A stretch of DNA of 64,000 nt, from positions 39,095,211 to 39,159,210 of the forward strand of contig OX442314.1 of assembly GCA_949358305.1 (NCBI GenBank), in the 5' to 3' direction. This document shows, piece after piece, positions 1 through 10,030 of the stretch. A program made the position numbers and the translations under genes. Source of the DNA: Strigamia acuminata. Taxonomy: Eukaryota; Arthropoda; Chilopoda; Geophilomorpha; Linotaeniidae. The notes below the pieces were generated by a model. That model was not told where the DNA came from. It was given only the letters and a program-made list of their open reading frames with translations, and searched no databases. How positions within the stretch are numbered: the first letter of the stretch is position 1; each line of letters opens with the position of its first letter.

Positions 1-49
1 TTTCATAGTGTTTTATGTGTTTTTATTGTGTTTTTTGTTTTTTTTTCAG

Positions 50-324
50 GGGAATCGGATACTTTTGAGAGATTGTCTAAAACGTTTATCCAAGAGGAGC
101 TGTCGCACAACGACATAGTTATCTGGCAAGACATGTGTGGATGGCCTTTGTGGATTTTTAGTTTATTTCAGACTTTGGATTACGAAGATACTGTATCGTA
201 CCGTTTACAGCAATTTTATTACGAGATGGGAACAGTGTTGCTTAGATTGCTCGAAACGGGTGAGGAATTAGGACCGTTGGTTCATCCTCCCAAGCTTTCA
301 TGCACTCGTGTTCCTCACCGATGA
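50..324 (+). CDS. Terminal exon of an unrecognised protein-coding gene (5' part outside window)
   Basis: A T-rich tract ends in CAG at 47-49, a good 3' splice acceptor, and the frame opened after it runs 91 codons to TGA at 322-324. An AATAAA signal lies at 396-401, as expected for a last exon. The peptide is rich in aromatic and acidic residues (IWQDMCGWPLW near its start, then FYYEMGTVLLRLL) and ends in a basic tail. The opening (ESDTFERL, then QEEL) faintly recalls glycosyltransferase-31 proteins, but this is too weak to name it. The frame's first ATG, at 28, lies inside the probable intron and is unlikely to be the start. The exon call is well supported; the function is unknown. Confidence 0.55.
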
Positions 325-458
325 ACCGAATTCAATCAAGTTAAAGATTCCAGTTCCCATTTTCCTTTTATTTAATTATTTATTTTTGTCTCATGAATAA
401 AGTTGGGTAGAGAATTGTTGTTACCGTTGGACGACCAAAAGCCACTAACTTACCATAA

Positions 459-626
459 TGGTTAAAGCATGATGCTGAGCAAACCCTTGTTCAGGTATTG
501 CCTGGTTTAAAAGCAAATAAGCCTATTGATTCTGTCATCACTAACAACAATTCAGATGGTTTACTTTGGTCTGGTTTCTTAATGGTTTTCGGCACCGGGG
601 TCTTAGATTTAAAAATGGAAAATTAA
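459..626 (+). other. Open frame of 55 codons without a start codon
   Basis: Between TAA (456) and TAA (624) one frame stays open and has protein-like composition (WLKHDAEQTLVQVLPGLK near the start, SDGLLWSGFLMVFGTG near the end). There is no ATG and no clear splice site. It could be an exon remnant or a transposon fragment. I do not recognise it, and chance cannot be excluded at this length. Confidence 0.2.
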
Positions 627-654
627 ATTAAATTTCTGAAATTCCCGTTTAATT

Positions 655-1166
655 TATTCCGACACAATATTTACACAACTAATTAAAACAAAAAAGACAA
701 TAGATGGAGGTGTTAGCAGAAATAAATGAAATACCTCTACAAAACGTAAAGACTCGTTCTGTCGACAACGATCACCGTGACTTACGTTTGAGAACCCCGT
801 AGCCAAATTGATACAAGGCACAACAAACACAGAATAACAACAAAGGCGACTGGGGTAATTCGGGCAACTGGAGTGATGCGATGCGAGCACTTGCTCAAAC
901 AACGGTACGTAATTGTAAATTAATTTTTCCACATTCCGACACAAAATAATTAAAACAAAAAAAAACAATAGATTAGGTGTTAGCAGAAATAACTGAAATA
1001 CCTTTACAAAACGTAAAGACTCGTTCTGTCGAGAACGATCGCCGTGTCTTTCGTTTGAGAACCCCGTAGCCAAATTTATACGTAGCACAAGAAAGGCGAC
1101 TGGAGTGATGCGGGCACTTACTCAAATATCGGTACGTAATTCTCAATTAATTTTTTCACATTCCGA
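655..1166. repeat. Two diverged tandem copies of a ~250 bp sequence
   Basis: Copy 1 (about 655-930) and copy 2 (about 931-1166) share the same order of blocks: ATTCCGACACAA, then GTGTTAGCAGAAATAA, AAAACGTAAAGACTCGTTCT, GAGAACCCCGTAGCCAAATT, GGAGTGATGCG and CGGTACGTAATT. A third start (TTCACATTCCGAGC) follows at 1156. The copies differ by many substitutions and small indels, so the duplication is old. The minus-strand frame across both copies is a by-product of the repeat. Confidence 0.8.
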
Positions 1167-1904
1167 GCTTATTTAACTATTTATTTGTTTCTATGCATAT
1201 AGCCATCCGTTTCAGTGTTTATGGTGACATGAAACGTTGAGATATTCGGTCTGATCGAAGCAAACGGCAGTAAAGCAAGGAGGACAACTAGTCCTTTGTT
1301 CTCGCGGTTCGCGCTCATCAACATAAAAACCTGCTTGAAACCTCGAGGTAAACTGTTTTATTTTTCTATAAATTTAAATATATATTGATTTTTATATATT
1401 TTTTAATGGTCAAGCACCTTTGTGATAAATCTGCAGCTTTTATTCTTATTTTTTTTCAATACTTTGATGAATTTACGATTAATTTTGGCATTTATTTCTT
1501 TTCTTTTCAGCATTTTCGGCGATATCGGAATTTGGTACAAATATAATTTGGGACAGAGGGAGTATCTTCTTTTGAGACTAATCACACACTCACGTCCCAT
1601 TAACTAAGCTTTCGTGGTCACAGTTTTACAGATATACGAGGAAAATCGAATTTTCTGGAAAATTGTAATCATGTGTTCTACACACATCATTTCTTCTCGT
1701 AAGGAGAATGTGATTAGTCGCTGAAACCTGTCATTCCTACAAGAAATGGTATTAATTGTCCAGTTTGATTTAATGGGGGTGTAAAATCCAACTCTCTACC
1801 TCCACGTGGTCACCCCTGGATAAACTGAGCACATGACTTGTCTCAGTGGAACCAGAAGAGAGCTCTGGTCATTTGAAAATTTATTTCACATCTTCTACTT
1901 GTAT
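1167..1904. other. No recognisable gene
   Basis: AT-rich sequence with short overlapping frames on both strands (1403-1607) that have no protein-like composition. Nothing else is recognisable. Confidence 0.5.
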
Positions 1905-2070
1905 TGTTAGCCCGCATTCCTCTCTTTCATGATTGTGGCATTTACATTTCTTAATTTATTGTAAGCCCGCATTCCTTTCTTTCATGAATGTGGCATTTAG
2001 ATGATTGTATTGTTAGACTGCATTCCTTTCCTACATGAATGTAGCATTTACATTTTTGTAATTTTCTAAA
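1905..2070. repeat. Minisatellite of ~65 bp units, three copies
   Basis: Three imperfect units each carry GCATTCC, TTTCATGA and TGTGGCATTTA (starts near 1912, 1967 and 2019). Related units recur at about 50440-50600, so this is a dispersed minisatellite family. Confidence 0.75.
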
Positions 2071-2331
2071 CATTTGTGTAGCCATTTTGCTGGCTGTTTC
2101 TTAAGAGAAGGCTCTATATTTTTACCCAGTCTGTTGATCCTTTCCCACTGATAAATGTTAAGAAACATTTTTTTCACTTCTGGGGATTCTATATTGAATG
2201 GTGCACACAGATTCGATTACATTATTTCCAACACTATTTTGCTTATTATTTTTGTCTTCAATTTGTCTAATTATCCTTGATTGCGTTTCATTGCTGTTGA
2301 TGAATGTGTAATGGGATTTGCTGTTTGCTGA

Positions 2332-2814
2332 GGTCTGATCCTAGCGCATGCCTGCCAGGCCACTCAAGCTCTTTTAGCCACCGAGTACAGACGTGGCGTG
2401 ATTGATGACATGTCCATCGCTGCGGTTCTCTGGATCACAACCAGCGATCCATAACAGGACGAGCACACGCTCTGGGGACCAACATCGGTCTTCCCAATGG
2501 CGGATACTGCAAATTATGGGGCGCATGCCAGCCGCCGCAGCTTCTTGGACAGCATTCCTCCAACACGCTTCGTGTTTAATCACGAACCGGATGCAGTCAT
2601 GAGCGAACCCAATCAATAGCTGGAACTCAGTTGGAAGAATGAAACGCATAATGACACTCCTATGAAAGAACTTCACAATGCTGGGATCGAGTGGTTTATT
2701 GTCGGCAAGAAGTCAGTAAAGGGTGTTGTATGCGGATTCAGCCCTGATCCAAAAAGACTGTCCTCCCTTTCTTCAGAAGAGCTAATTCCTTGCTCTTGTG
2801 GGCGTGATGGTTGA
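2332..2814 (+). pseudogene. Broken open frame, product not recognised
   Basis: One frame reads 161 codons to TGA at 2812-2814 with only two internal stops (TAA near 2452, TAG near 2617). Its composition is protein-like: ACQATQALLATEYRRG at the start, DEHTLWGPTSVFPMADTANY in the middle, GIEWFIVGKKSVKGVVCGF near the end. CTGAG at 2328-2332 could be a splice acceptor. Given the surroundings it is probably a decayed transposon or viral ORF, but no family motif is visible. Frames on the opposite strand over the same bases look like shadows. Confidence 0.35.
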
Positions 2815-4012
2815 CGAGAATCTCGATGGCGTGAGAGGTTTCGCTGTTTCTGCTGTGCAGAACGGCCTTGTCGCTCTCTACTTCTCCGTGGTTCGCACTC
2901 TTTTTGTCGAGGGGAGCGGTGTTGACTTCGACTATCTCTGTCCCAGTGTCGGTCGACTTCTTTTTGCTCTGGGGATCGTCGTCTGCTGGTTCTTCGTGAC
3001 GTCCTACTGTGATGATCCCGTCAGGACGGTGGACGTCTGGGGGTCTCTTTAACGTCTTGTCTTTTCCGTATTTCACGTGAGCTCGTCACGTTTGATGATT
3101 GTGACCTCGTGCTCATCGCCATCAATTGACTCTCAGTGACGGAGTTGGTGGTATTTGCAACGATGACTCTTGATGCTCGCAATTGGGCGTCCTTGGTCCC
3201 TTGGGTGACCAATCCTCCGGAACCTCCGGTCCTTCTTCAAGTTCTTCAGAAGAAGCTTCCGCTTCATCCAAGACTACAAACTCGTTAGGCCACGAATCGT
3301 CGGTTGGAATCAAGGGCTCGTTCGGGTCGTCAGTACCTTTTATCTGAATTAAAAGGCAACTTTTTTCTGAGTGAGTGAGTTTCACCTCGGTTACTACTCG
3401 GCCTTCTTCTGTCTGTTAATCTTTCCCTTTGGTTTTGGTGGTTGATTCCTTTGGTTCTGGCTTTTCTTGTTGATCATGTTTTGTACCGAGAACCCCAGCC
3501 ATATATAGCTGATGCATTTTGTATTGAGATTTACAAAAGTAATCCGGTTTTCTAACAAATCCTGCGTTCCCCTTTTTCGCCATTCTTTATCGAAATTTTA
3601 CTTGGTCCTTTCGGAACTGGGCTGCTACTTTGTACATGTCCCGTTGTAGTCGAGCTCGGACTTCTTCCAAGAATGCTTTCTTGTCAGTCCGGGGGTCAAA
3701 ATAGATTTCATAGTCTTTATCTTCCTCGAACGTCATGGGGAAGTCTTCACCAATCAGCAGGTTCCAAATTGGCCCTGGCGTGTCTATTTCTGCCGCAATT
3801 CCTGATAGCCACTTCCTGATTTTCTTCTTAAATCCTTGGTGCATTTTCTTGACGGTGTCCCAGCGTCGTTGGGCTGCATTTGTCAAAGCCTTTCGTGCAT
3901 CCCACGCGTTGAACCCTCTTGTTTCGAATTTTGTGTATATCATGGGAGGAATCTGGCCTCGCAAGATGTTCAGTGGTGCGTATGCATCTGGTGGCAGAGC
4001 ATCCCATGTAGA
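2738..4012 (-). pseudogene. Gag-like hydrophilic polyprotein remnant
   Basis: Three minus-strand frames follow one another. The first (about 4012-3587) has RRWDTVKKMHQGFKKKIRKW and a charged C-terminus with LEEVRARLQRDMYK. The second (3385-3122) is acidic, with EASSEELEEGPEVPEDW. The third (3076-2738) is rich in Lys, Asp and Glu. Stops and frame changes separate them. The composition and the position beside a gypsy integrase suggest a retroelement gag, but there is no zinc knuckle or other diagnostic motif, so this is inference. The right edge is set where a plus-strand integrase fragment begins. Confidence 0.3.
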
Positions 4013-4017
4013 CATGA

Positions 4018-5145
4018 GGAACCCAGTAGAGCGACTAAATAGAGATATTAAATACATCATCGCTATTTATACCGATATCCACACTAAATGGGACGAATTC
4101 TTAGGAGAGATCGCTTTCAGCATCAGGACCACAGAAACGAGAGGTTGAGGCTACTCACCGGCCTACTTGAATTGTGCACGAGAGTTTTGAATTCCGTGGG
4201 ACCCCGGAAATCTACGTACAAAAATTAGAAAGGATAATTAGTGACACGTACCAACACGTACCAACACGTACCAACACATGCAAGCGCACATTACGGATCT
4301 ACAAGACCGAGTCAAAGATCATCAACTGGACAGTAAATTCGAAAATTTTTGAGTTAATGATCTGGTTTGGCGAGAAAATCACGCACTCTCAAGTGCAGCG
4401 AGAGGGTTCTCCGCCAGTATTGCGGACAAAGGAACTGGATCGTACGTAATCACCCAAATACACCAAGGAGGCGCAGTGAGACTGAGGCGTTTGAAAGATA
4501 ACAAGGTGTTCCCATCAATACACACGTCGGAATTGTCTCCTTATTTTCCAGAATTCAACCAAGAAATTTGGTTAGAAGGACAAACTCAGAGTAATCCCGA
4601 CGCCGAAGATTGCGCAAGAAGGCACAAAAATTCAAGACGATGCTCCGATGCTGGAAACGCAAGGAAATGAAATACGAGCGCAACGCGACGCACAAATTCA
4701 AGAACATAAACAAATTCTGGAAGAAAAAGCACAACGAATTGAGACGCCAATACGTGATGAACAAAATCAAGAAAACGCGTAGCCAGAGTTGGAAAATCCA
4801 GGAAAAGATAAGGTGGAAACACAATTGCAAGTGCCGACAAAAGATGTCGCTCAAAATCAAGCGGAATTACAAGCGCAAAAGGGCGCCAAAATTCAGAGCG
4901 ACGAAAATGAAAAAGGAAGTGAGCAAACTGAGGAAAACTCACAAACTGATAAAAATTTACCAAAAAGCGACAATTTTACTTTGTTTCTACTCGAAGAATT
5001 TTTAGGAGATGATGAACAAGTGACATCATTCCTAAAAAGGGGGGAAGAGTTAAAGGAAAAGAAAAGCGCAAAACAACGTATAAAAATTTGTCTAAAACTT
5101 CGTCAAAAAGAAAAGAAAAGAAGACTGCCTCAAAATATACGTTAA
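4018..5145 (+). pseudogene. Ty3/gypsy integrase C-terminal remnant with charged tail
   Basis: The frame at 4018 opens with NPVERLNRDIKYI followed by WDEFLGEIAFSIRTTE and GYSPAYLNCAR, the usual end of the gypsy integrase catalytic core. After stops and frameshifts the GPY/F-like domain follows at about 4350-4560 (NHALSSAARGFSAS, then SYVITQIHQGG, LKDNKVFPSIHTSELSPYF). The tail to 5145 is Lys/Gln/Glu-rich in overlapping frames. A short microsatellite (three copies of ACCAACACGT) interrupts it at about 4246-4275. The element is dead. It abuts a minus-strand gag-like remnant at about 4012-4018. Confidence 0.7.
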
Positions 5146-5320
5146 GAGACATGTATGTATTTATTGTATCGGCGACCCACCTATGGTCAAAGGGCTGCCG
5201 GAACAAAGTACATTCCTGAATCGGATTGATCTAAGAATCGGGAGAAACTATTAGGAATTGGGAAAGGAATATAGGCAGGGAAATGGGGAAACAGGAGTGG
5301 GTCAGGTATTCGGGAGGGGG

Positions 5321-5686
5321 TCATAGGAGGCATAAAAATGGAGCTAGTCTCATAAAGGTCTTGATACTAGTAGGTTCTAGTAGGCTAGCAGGTGCCGGCC
5401 ATACGGCCCTTGTTCCCCAGCACGCTCGCTCAAGGGTAATGCGAGCGCGAATTCTGTTTGGATTCGTACAATGGAAAAGCCGATGTTCTGCGTCGTCCTG
5501 GTCATCTTGGTCCTCGTCTTCCTCACAGTTCGGGCCTGTATTTCTGAGGTTAAACTTCTGGAAGTAGGAATTGAAAGGACCGTGACCGGTAATCAACCAT
5601 ATCATTGGGGGTGTTAACACTAGGTCCTTCGCGTTGTGTACATATGGTAGAAATTTCTTAGTCCAAGATCCTTTATCTGTGGACAA
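5321..5686 (-). pseudogene. Non-LTR retrotransposon (LINE, Jockey-like) ORF2 C-terminal remnant
   Basis: A 121-residue frame contains ITGHGPFNSYFQKFNL followed by NCEEDEDQ and AEHRLFHC. This is the region after the reverse transcriptase of Jockey/R1-type elements, where a TGHG-x-Y motif precedes a CCHC-like finger (C, then H-x4-C). The first cysteines of the finger have been replaced by an acidic run. The rest of ORF2 is absent, so this is a truncated copy. Confidence 0.6.
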
Positions 5687-5735
5687 TCATTAAATCAATC
5701 ATTAAGTCAATCAATCAATCATTGATGTAACTGAC

Positions 5736-6050
5736 CTTTGCACGCCTTTTTATCGGGCATGAGTTTGTAGCCCGCGTTGCACTCGCACTTGAACCTGATT
5801 GGCTGATCCACGCATTTGTGTTGGCATTGGTTGAGTTCCACTTTGGCACATTCGTCGCGATCTGCACAAAATTCAAGGTCGAGTTTCAACAATCTATTTC
5901 ACGAAAACATTTCTCTTTTCGTCAAATTACTGCAAGATGGCGACTCGTCTGAGCAATCGGGCTGTTAGTTGCACACCAGTTTGGCATCGACGCATTTACT
6001 GCCGATCTTGCACCGATATTCGTTCGACTTACACGTGTCGTTTTTGAAAG
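5736..6050 (-). pseudogene. Two exons of an LDL-receptor-family gene (LDLa then EGF), with a stop in LDLa
   Basis: Exon 6050-5931 (120 nt) encodes an LDL-receptor class A repeat with all six cysteines (DTC, YRC, SKC, LVC, PDC, PSC) and the calcium-cage segment DCSDE, but TAA falls where an aspartate of the C-D-G motif is expected. Exon 5861-5736 (126 nt) encodes a six-cysteine EGF module beginning DRDEC and including CECNAGYKL. Both exons have clean AG acceptors and GT donors and are phase 1-1, as in LRP and LDL receptors. No other module lies nearby, so this is a displaced fragment. A sequencing error at the TAA is possible. Confidence 0.7.
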
Positions 6051-6059
6051 CTGCAAAAT

Positions 6060-6265
6060 CAACAAAAAAGACAAATTTCACAATAATTCACTTGAAAAAA
6101 CCCACAAAACTCAAGAAAAAAAACAGAAAAACTCAGGAAAAAACTGAAAAATCTCACGAAAAACACAAACTCAGGAAAACAACAAGAAAACTCAGACCGA
6201 GTCTGACGACATGTGGGGCTGGGCCACCGGCTCAAGATGAAGGCGTATGAGATCAACAATACGAT
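6060..6265. repeat. A-rich simple sequence
   Basis: A-rich tract with recurring CTCAGGAAAA / CTCAAGAAAA (about 6090-6195), followed by a short unassigned piece before the gypsy RT remnant. Confidence 0.5.
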
Positions 6266-6612
6266 TTAGGGAGAGCCTGGTCGTAAGTAAGGGCCCGTGT
6301 ATCGTAAAATTTCAGAATAGGAGCACTCACCAAAGCCTGCTTAATCTGCTCAAAAGGGGATTTTTGCGGCGCTGACCAAGCCTACGGCTGTCCCTTCACC
6401 AACAAGGAGGAGAGTGGAGAAGCCATAGTCGATAACCCACTAACAAACTGCCCATGAAAGTTAATCAGTCTCATGAATGGTTTTACCTGTGTTACATCGG
6501 TAGGTGGGGGAATGTGCATAATAGCCCTGACTCGGTCAGGGAGAGGCGAAACTCCTCTGTCTGCACGGCAAAAACCTAAAAACTCAAGACGAACGACGCA
6601 AAACGCACATTT
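6266..6612 (-). pseudogene. Ty3/gypsy reverse transcriptase, C-terminal part (family A copy 1, segment 3)
   Basis: Minus-strand translation gives KCAFCVVRLEFLGF, GVSPLPDRVRAI, IPPPTDVTQVKPFMRLINFH, then, after a stop, PFEQIKQALVSAPILKFYD: the RT thumb and the connection to RNase H in gypsy elements. It continues the RT broken at 7847; the break is caused by the insert 6613-7846. Frame breaks after the 'SSLL' region show the copy is dead. Confidence 0.75.
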
Positions 6613-7846
6613 TGTAGTGATCCTGGATGCCAAACCTAACTAAAACACCCAAAATAACTAGTGAATGCCAAAGTTGGACTTATATCTAAAAAACTACTCC
6701 ATACTTCCAAAAAATACTTAATAGAATTGATTGCTCTATTCATACAAATAAAGCAAGCAATTGACAAACAAGCTCCTAAATAAATCAACTATTAATTACG
6801 GTTAAATTAAACTAGCTCAGTTTAATCTTACTAAAATACATATTAATACAATACATAAAGAAATAAGAAAGAAATAATGAAATAATAATAAATTTTTCCC
6901 GGCGTCGCAACAATAGCTCTCGTTGATGTGCTCAAAATGGCGTCGTCGTCGTTTTCTCGTTGCCGATGACGACGTTGAGAATTCGATCAGTCTGCGAACG
7001 AATGCCGGACGTTTTCTCTCTGTTGGCGATCGGAATGAATTCCGATCTTCTGATGATGTTCTGGGCAATTCAGAATAACTTCTGAATTTCTCTCCAACTG
7101 CTTTCCAGCCAAATAACTTTGGCTTTCTCCTCTCGATGGCTCGTCAGGCACGAGCTCCCGCCGTGGTCTCACTGTTGATGCTCAACAGCAAGGGAAAAAT
7201 CCCGTGACAACAACGGTTGTCACAAGACAAGAATCTCACGGCAAATTAGCGGATTGCCGCAAGAAGAAATCCTGTAACACACTTGTATGTGTTACAAGAA
7301 AAGTGAGTCCAAAAATAACACCAAACTGTGCAAATAATGTATCCAGATTTTGCCAAGTTTTAGTGGTGTTTTCTCTTCAAAAATATGTTTCAGACTGAGG
7401 AAAAGTGAGCATTCTTGCTTGGTGACAGGAAATGCTTCCTGCCACCCACTTTTCATCCCGGCCTGTTGCCCTGGCAACAAGGCACAAAAAAACTGAACTT
7501 TTCCTATTTTTTGTAGCTTTACAAAAAATAGGAAGTTCTGTTCAACAAAACTTAAGCTTTTTACATTTTTTATTGCTTATAAAAAATGCAAAGCTTCTTT
7601 GCTTCAAAATAAATGCTTTTTCCTCTATTTTAGTTTATCTCACTAAAATAGTTTTGGCTCTCATTCCATAAGCAAATATAACTAATTCTTTATTATTTCT
7701 TAAATGACTAATAAAAAATAATGCACTTAAAGGGAAACGACTTCTTTATTAAAAATACAAACTGGCTATATTCTCCATTATCATGTATTCAGAAAATAAC
7801 TAAAAATTCAACTTAACCCTTTCTGGTGACCACCAGGATCACCACA
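6613..7846. mobile_element. 1.23 kb noncoding insert made of consecutive hairpins (candidate solo LTR), inserted in gypsy RT
   Basis: It begins TGTAGTGATCCTGG and ends CCAGGATCACCACA (TG...CA with ~14-bp inverted ends) and is flanked by ATTT/ACTT, a likely 4-bp target duplication with one change. The uninterrupted paralogue at 11857-11900 shows the empty site. No ORF of note is present. Inside is a near-continuous series of perfect short inverted repeats, for example 7028-7047, 7109-7122, 7139-7155, 7172-7188, 7204-7223, 7239-7259, 7273-7296, 7464-7479, 7495-7538, 7553-7596 and 7625-7651. A MITE is an alternative; the TG/CA ends and 4-bp TSD favour an LTR. Confidence 0.65.
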
Positions 7847-8288
7847 ACTTATCACGACAGTTGTAACTTTTTTTTACCAACCTATCAAGGACCAACCCCA
7901 ATATGAGCAGGTGCTCCTCCACCGTCACCGTGGCCACGAGTATGTCATCCTGGTACACGAATATCCGGTTTATCCCGGCAACGACACCCCCCGCGCATCT
8001 CTGGAAAATACCAGAGCTCGAGATTGTCCCAAAAGGGAGGCGGTTGACAGCCATCCTGATGGTGTTGACCGCCGCAATCCTAGCGGATCTCTCCGTCAAT
8101 CTCAATTGAAGGTAAGCGTGCTGATAATCTAACCTGGAAAAATACCTCGCATTACCCACTTGTGCAAAGATGTCTGCAATTGCCGTGAGCGGATACCGAT
8201 TAGGCTGGATGGCGGCGTTGATTGTGGAGCGGTAATTGCCCCAAAGGCGGACGCCACCATCCTTATTGCGAACAACCATGATGGGGGT
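7847..8288 (-). pseudogene. Ty3/gypsy reverse transcriptase core (family A copy 1, segment 2)
   Basis: Minus-strand reading includes GGVRLWGNYRSTINAAIQPN, YPLTAIADIFAQVGNARYFS, LDYQHAYLQLRL and the catalytic FVYQDDILV (YxDD box). Typical gypsy RT has 'R.C.DYR..N', so the DYR is changed to NYR. The reading is interrupted on the right by the LTR element 8289-9437 and on the left by the hairpin insert 6613-7846. The closest relative in the window is the copy at 11857-12640. Confidence 0.8.
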
Positions 8289-9437
8289 TGGAGTGTCCAC
8301 ACTCCATCTTTCAATAAGTGCAAATTGTGCAACGGCAGCGGTCACCAGCCACGTCACGTCGACGGAAAATGTAGATCGTGCGGACAAACTGGACACCGCA
8401 GAGACGATTGCGAACATCGTCGCACCAAGTGCCAGGGCTGTGGCCTCGTCGGCCACACACAATCGGCCTGCATGTCAACCGCTGCAACTGCTCCCCACCA
8501 TGCTGTAATTGCTGCGCCTCGGAAGCTCACCTTCTACTCGATTCGTACGACACCCGGACAGACGCGCCGCTCGAAAGCGCACTCGACCACCAACAAACAC
8601 GACTGCTGAATTCACCGCCCCCAGACTGGATGTAGAAGCTTCCCCGCTGAACGAGTCTACTCCAAACGTGATTGTTGCTGCTGCAGCGACGGCGCTGGCT
8701 TCCACGAACTGCTTGGCAAGCACTGACGTGCTCGACACGCTCCAAACGTTATTGTTGCAGCACCGCAACTTTTTCCACGACGAAATGGAGAAATTAACCA
8801 AATTTCAACTCTCTTTGGCAGATTCCGTGGACCAATTATTGGTTTCATTTCGTTCGTTGCGCCAGACTTCCGCCGTCATTTGGTCACGACACACCGACCA
8901 ATTGCAAAACCACTTATCAATTGGAACGCCACTTCCAATTAAGGGGGATGATTCGCACATTGGTATGTTTGTGAGCCCACAGAATGCAATTGCTTCCCCG
9001 ACACCTGCAAAACCGTTGACACTGCCGCCGTCTTCTCCGCTGCGTGTTGCTCCTGTGTCACCGCCTGGACCGCCTCCGAATTCTGTAAGCAGTCCCCGAC
9101 CTGTTCGCAACAAGAAACCGACGGAATTTTATGGTTTCCCATCAAATTAATGAGCCAATTCAACTTTGTAATTGTTGTGTTATTTTATTCCTTATTTACA
9201 TTTAAATTCAATTTTGTAAATTGCTCCCTTTTGGATCCCAATTAAGGGGGTACTGGAGTGTCCACACTCCATCTTTCAATATGTTAATTTGTGACGCTGG
9301 TCAACCATCAGCGCCACCTGTGTAAAACATGCAAATAAATGTCTCATGTTAATTCTACTTACCAAGATGGCTGCTTTATTCACGACTCCGTAATAACCCA
9401 CTTTATAATCAACAATATCAAACCAAGAAACACATTA
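8289..9437 (+). mobile_element. Internally deleted LTR retrotransposon with 5-bp target duplication
   Basis: The insertion is bounded by GGGGT at 8284-8288 and 9438-9442, a 5-bp target duplication. The related gypsy copy near 12575 has the uninterrupted sequence. The 3' LTR is 9254-9437 and starts TGGAGTGTCCACACTCC; the first 28 bp of the 5' LTR remain at 8289-8316, after which sequence jumps directly into coding DNA. The purine tract AAGGGGGTAC (9244-9253) precedes the 3' LTR as a polypurine tract. The LTR ends ACATTA rather than CA. Superfamily is uncertain. Confidence 0.75.
8317..9150 (+). pseudogene. Gag zinc-knuckle region joined to a C-terminal polyprotein end
   Basis: The first frame carries two CCHC knuckles, CRSCGQTGHRRDDC and CQGCGLVGHTQSAC, preceded by a third C-x2-C-x4-H cluster (CKLCNGSGH), typical of retrotransposon gag nucleocapsid. 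From about 8509 a second frame continues to TAA at 9148-9150. It has an Ala/Ser/Thr-rich part, a short amphipathic helix (DEMEKLTKFQLSLADSVDQL) and a Pro/Ser-rich tail ending VRNKKPTEFYGF, which resembles the end of gypsy pol proteins. Protease, RT, RNase H and integrase are missing, so an internal deletion probably fused gag to the end of pol; the frame shift fits. Confidence 0.6.
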
Positions 9438-9535
9438 GGGGTAGCCCACTCTGAAAAGGTGATGGGGGGCATAAATGCCTTTTGCCACCAATCGGTCAAT
9501 TTTCGCCTCAACTTGCACCTAAACCCACCTCAAAC
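9438..9535 (-). pseudogene. Ty3/gypsy RT N-terminal piece (family A copy 1, segment 1)
   Basis: The sequence aligns base by base with 12566-12660 (GGGGTAGCCCACTCTGAAAA, ATCGGTCAATTTTCGCCTCAA), which in copy 2 encodes the start of RT (EGIFAPIKFSEWATPLVVV). It is the part of copy 1 upstream of the inserted LTR element. Confidence 0.7.
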
Positions 9536-10030
9536 ACAGCATGGAATTTGTCCATCAAATTTTGCCCGAAAAATTTGTGAAAAATTTGAGAAAAATTTGT
9601 CAAAACTTGTAGAAATTTGACTAAAATTTGTAGATAAAATAAAGGCTTTTATTTTATCGTTACTTCTATTTTCAATTTGGCAACTTGTATTTTTAATGAT
9701 CAAACAACACATTTCAATCGTCCTGCTGAGTGTCATCACGCTCAACAATCACGGAATTCACAAAATTTACAAAATGGCTGCCTTGCTCCTCGGTCCTCAC
9801 CCGACCAGCTCACATCAACAAATGGCACCATCCTGTCCGCGCACAACAACTTTATATAAGCTACAGTATATATATACCCAGTACTAGGATATATACAGAC
9901 CTATACATATATATAATGTACTGTTTTATACATAAGTACAAGTAACTAGGCTTAACTTTAACATGTAATCCCAGCATAATCGTGGAGCGAGTAGCGAAAA
10001 TGACGTTTTCAATATTACTACCAGATCATT
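9536..10030. repeat. Dispersed repeat X, copy 1 (LTR-like noncoding sequence)
   Basis: The same sequence occurs at 12766-13290 and, more diverged, at about 37085-37500 and 41818-42240. Shared landmarks in order: AAAATTTGTAG repeats, GAGTGTCATCAC, AAAATGGCTG, CTCACCCGA, ACTTTATATAAGCT, a TATATAC run, GCCTAAATTTAACATG or similar, and GTAGCGAAAATGACG. It contains a TATA-like element and lacks ORFs, as LTRs do, but I could not fix its termini. In copies 1 and 2 it lies beside gypsy family A RT. Confidence 0.7.

Noticed and set aside
4555-5206. Several 76-125 codon minus frames rich in Phe and Leu
   Set aside because: Antisense of the Lys/Gln/Glu-rich tail after the integrase; typical shadow composition.
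8160-8288. Left part of a plus-strand 149-codon frame
   Set aside because: Before 8289 this is antisense to gypsy RT; only the part from 8317 is gag.
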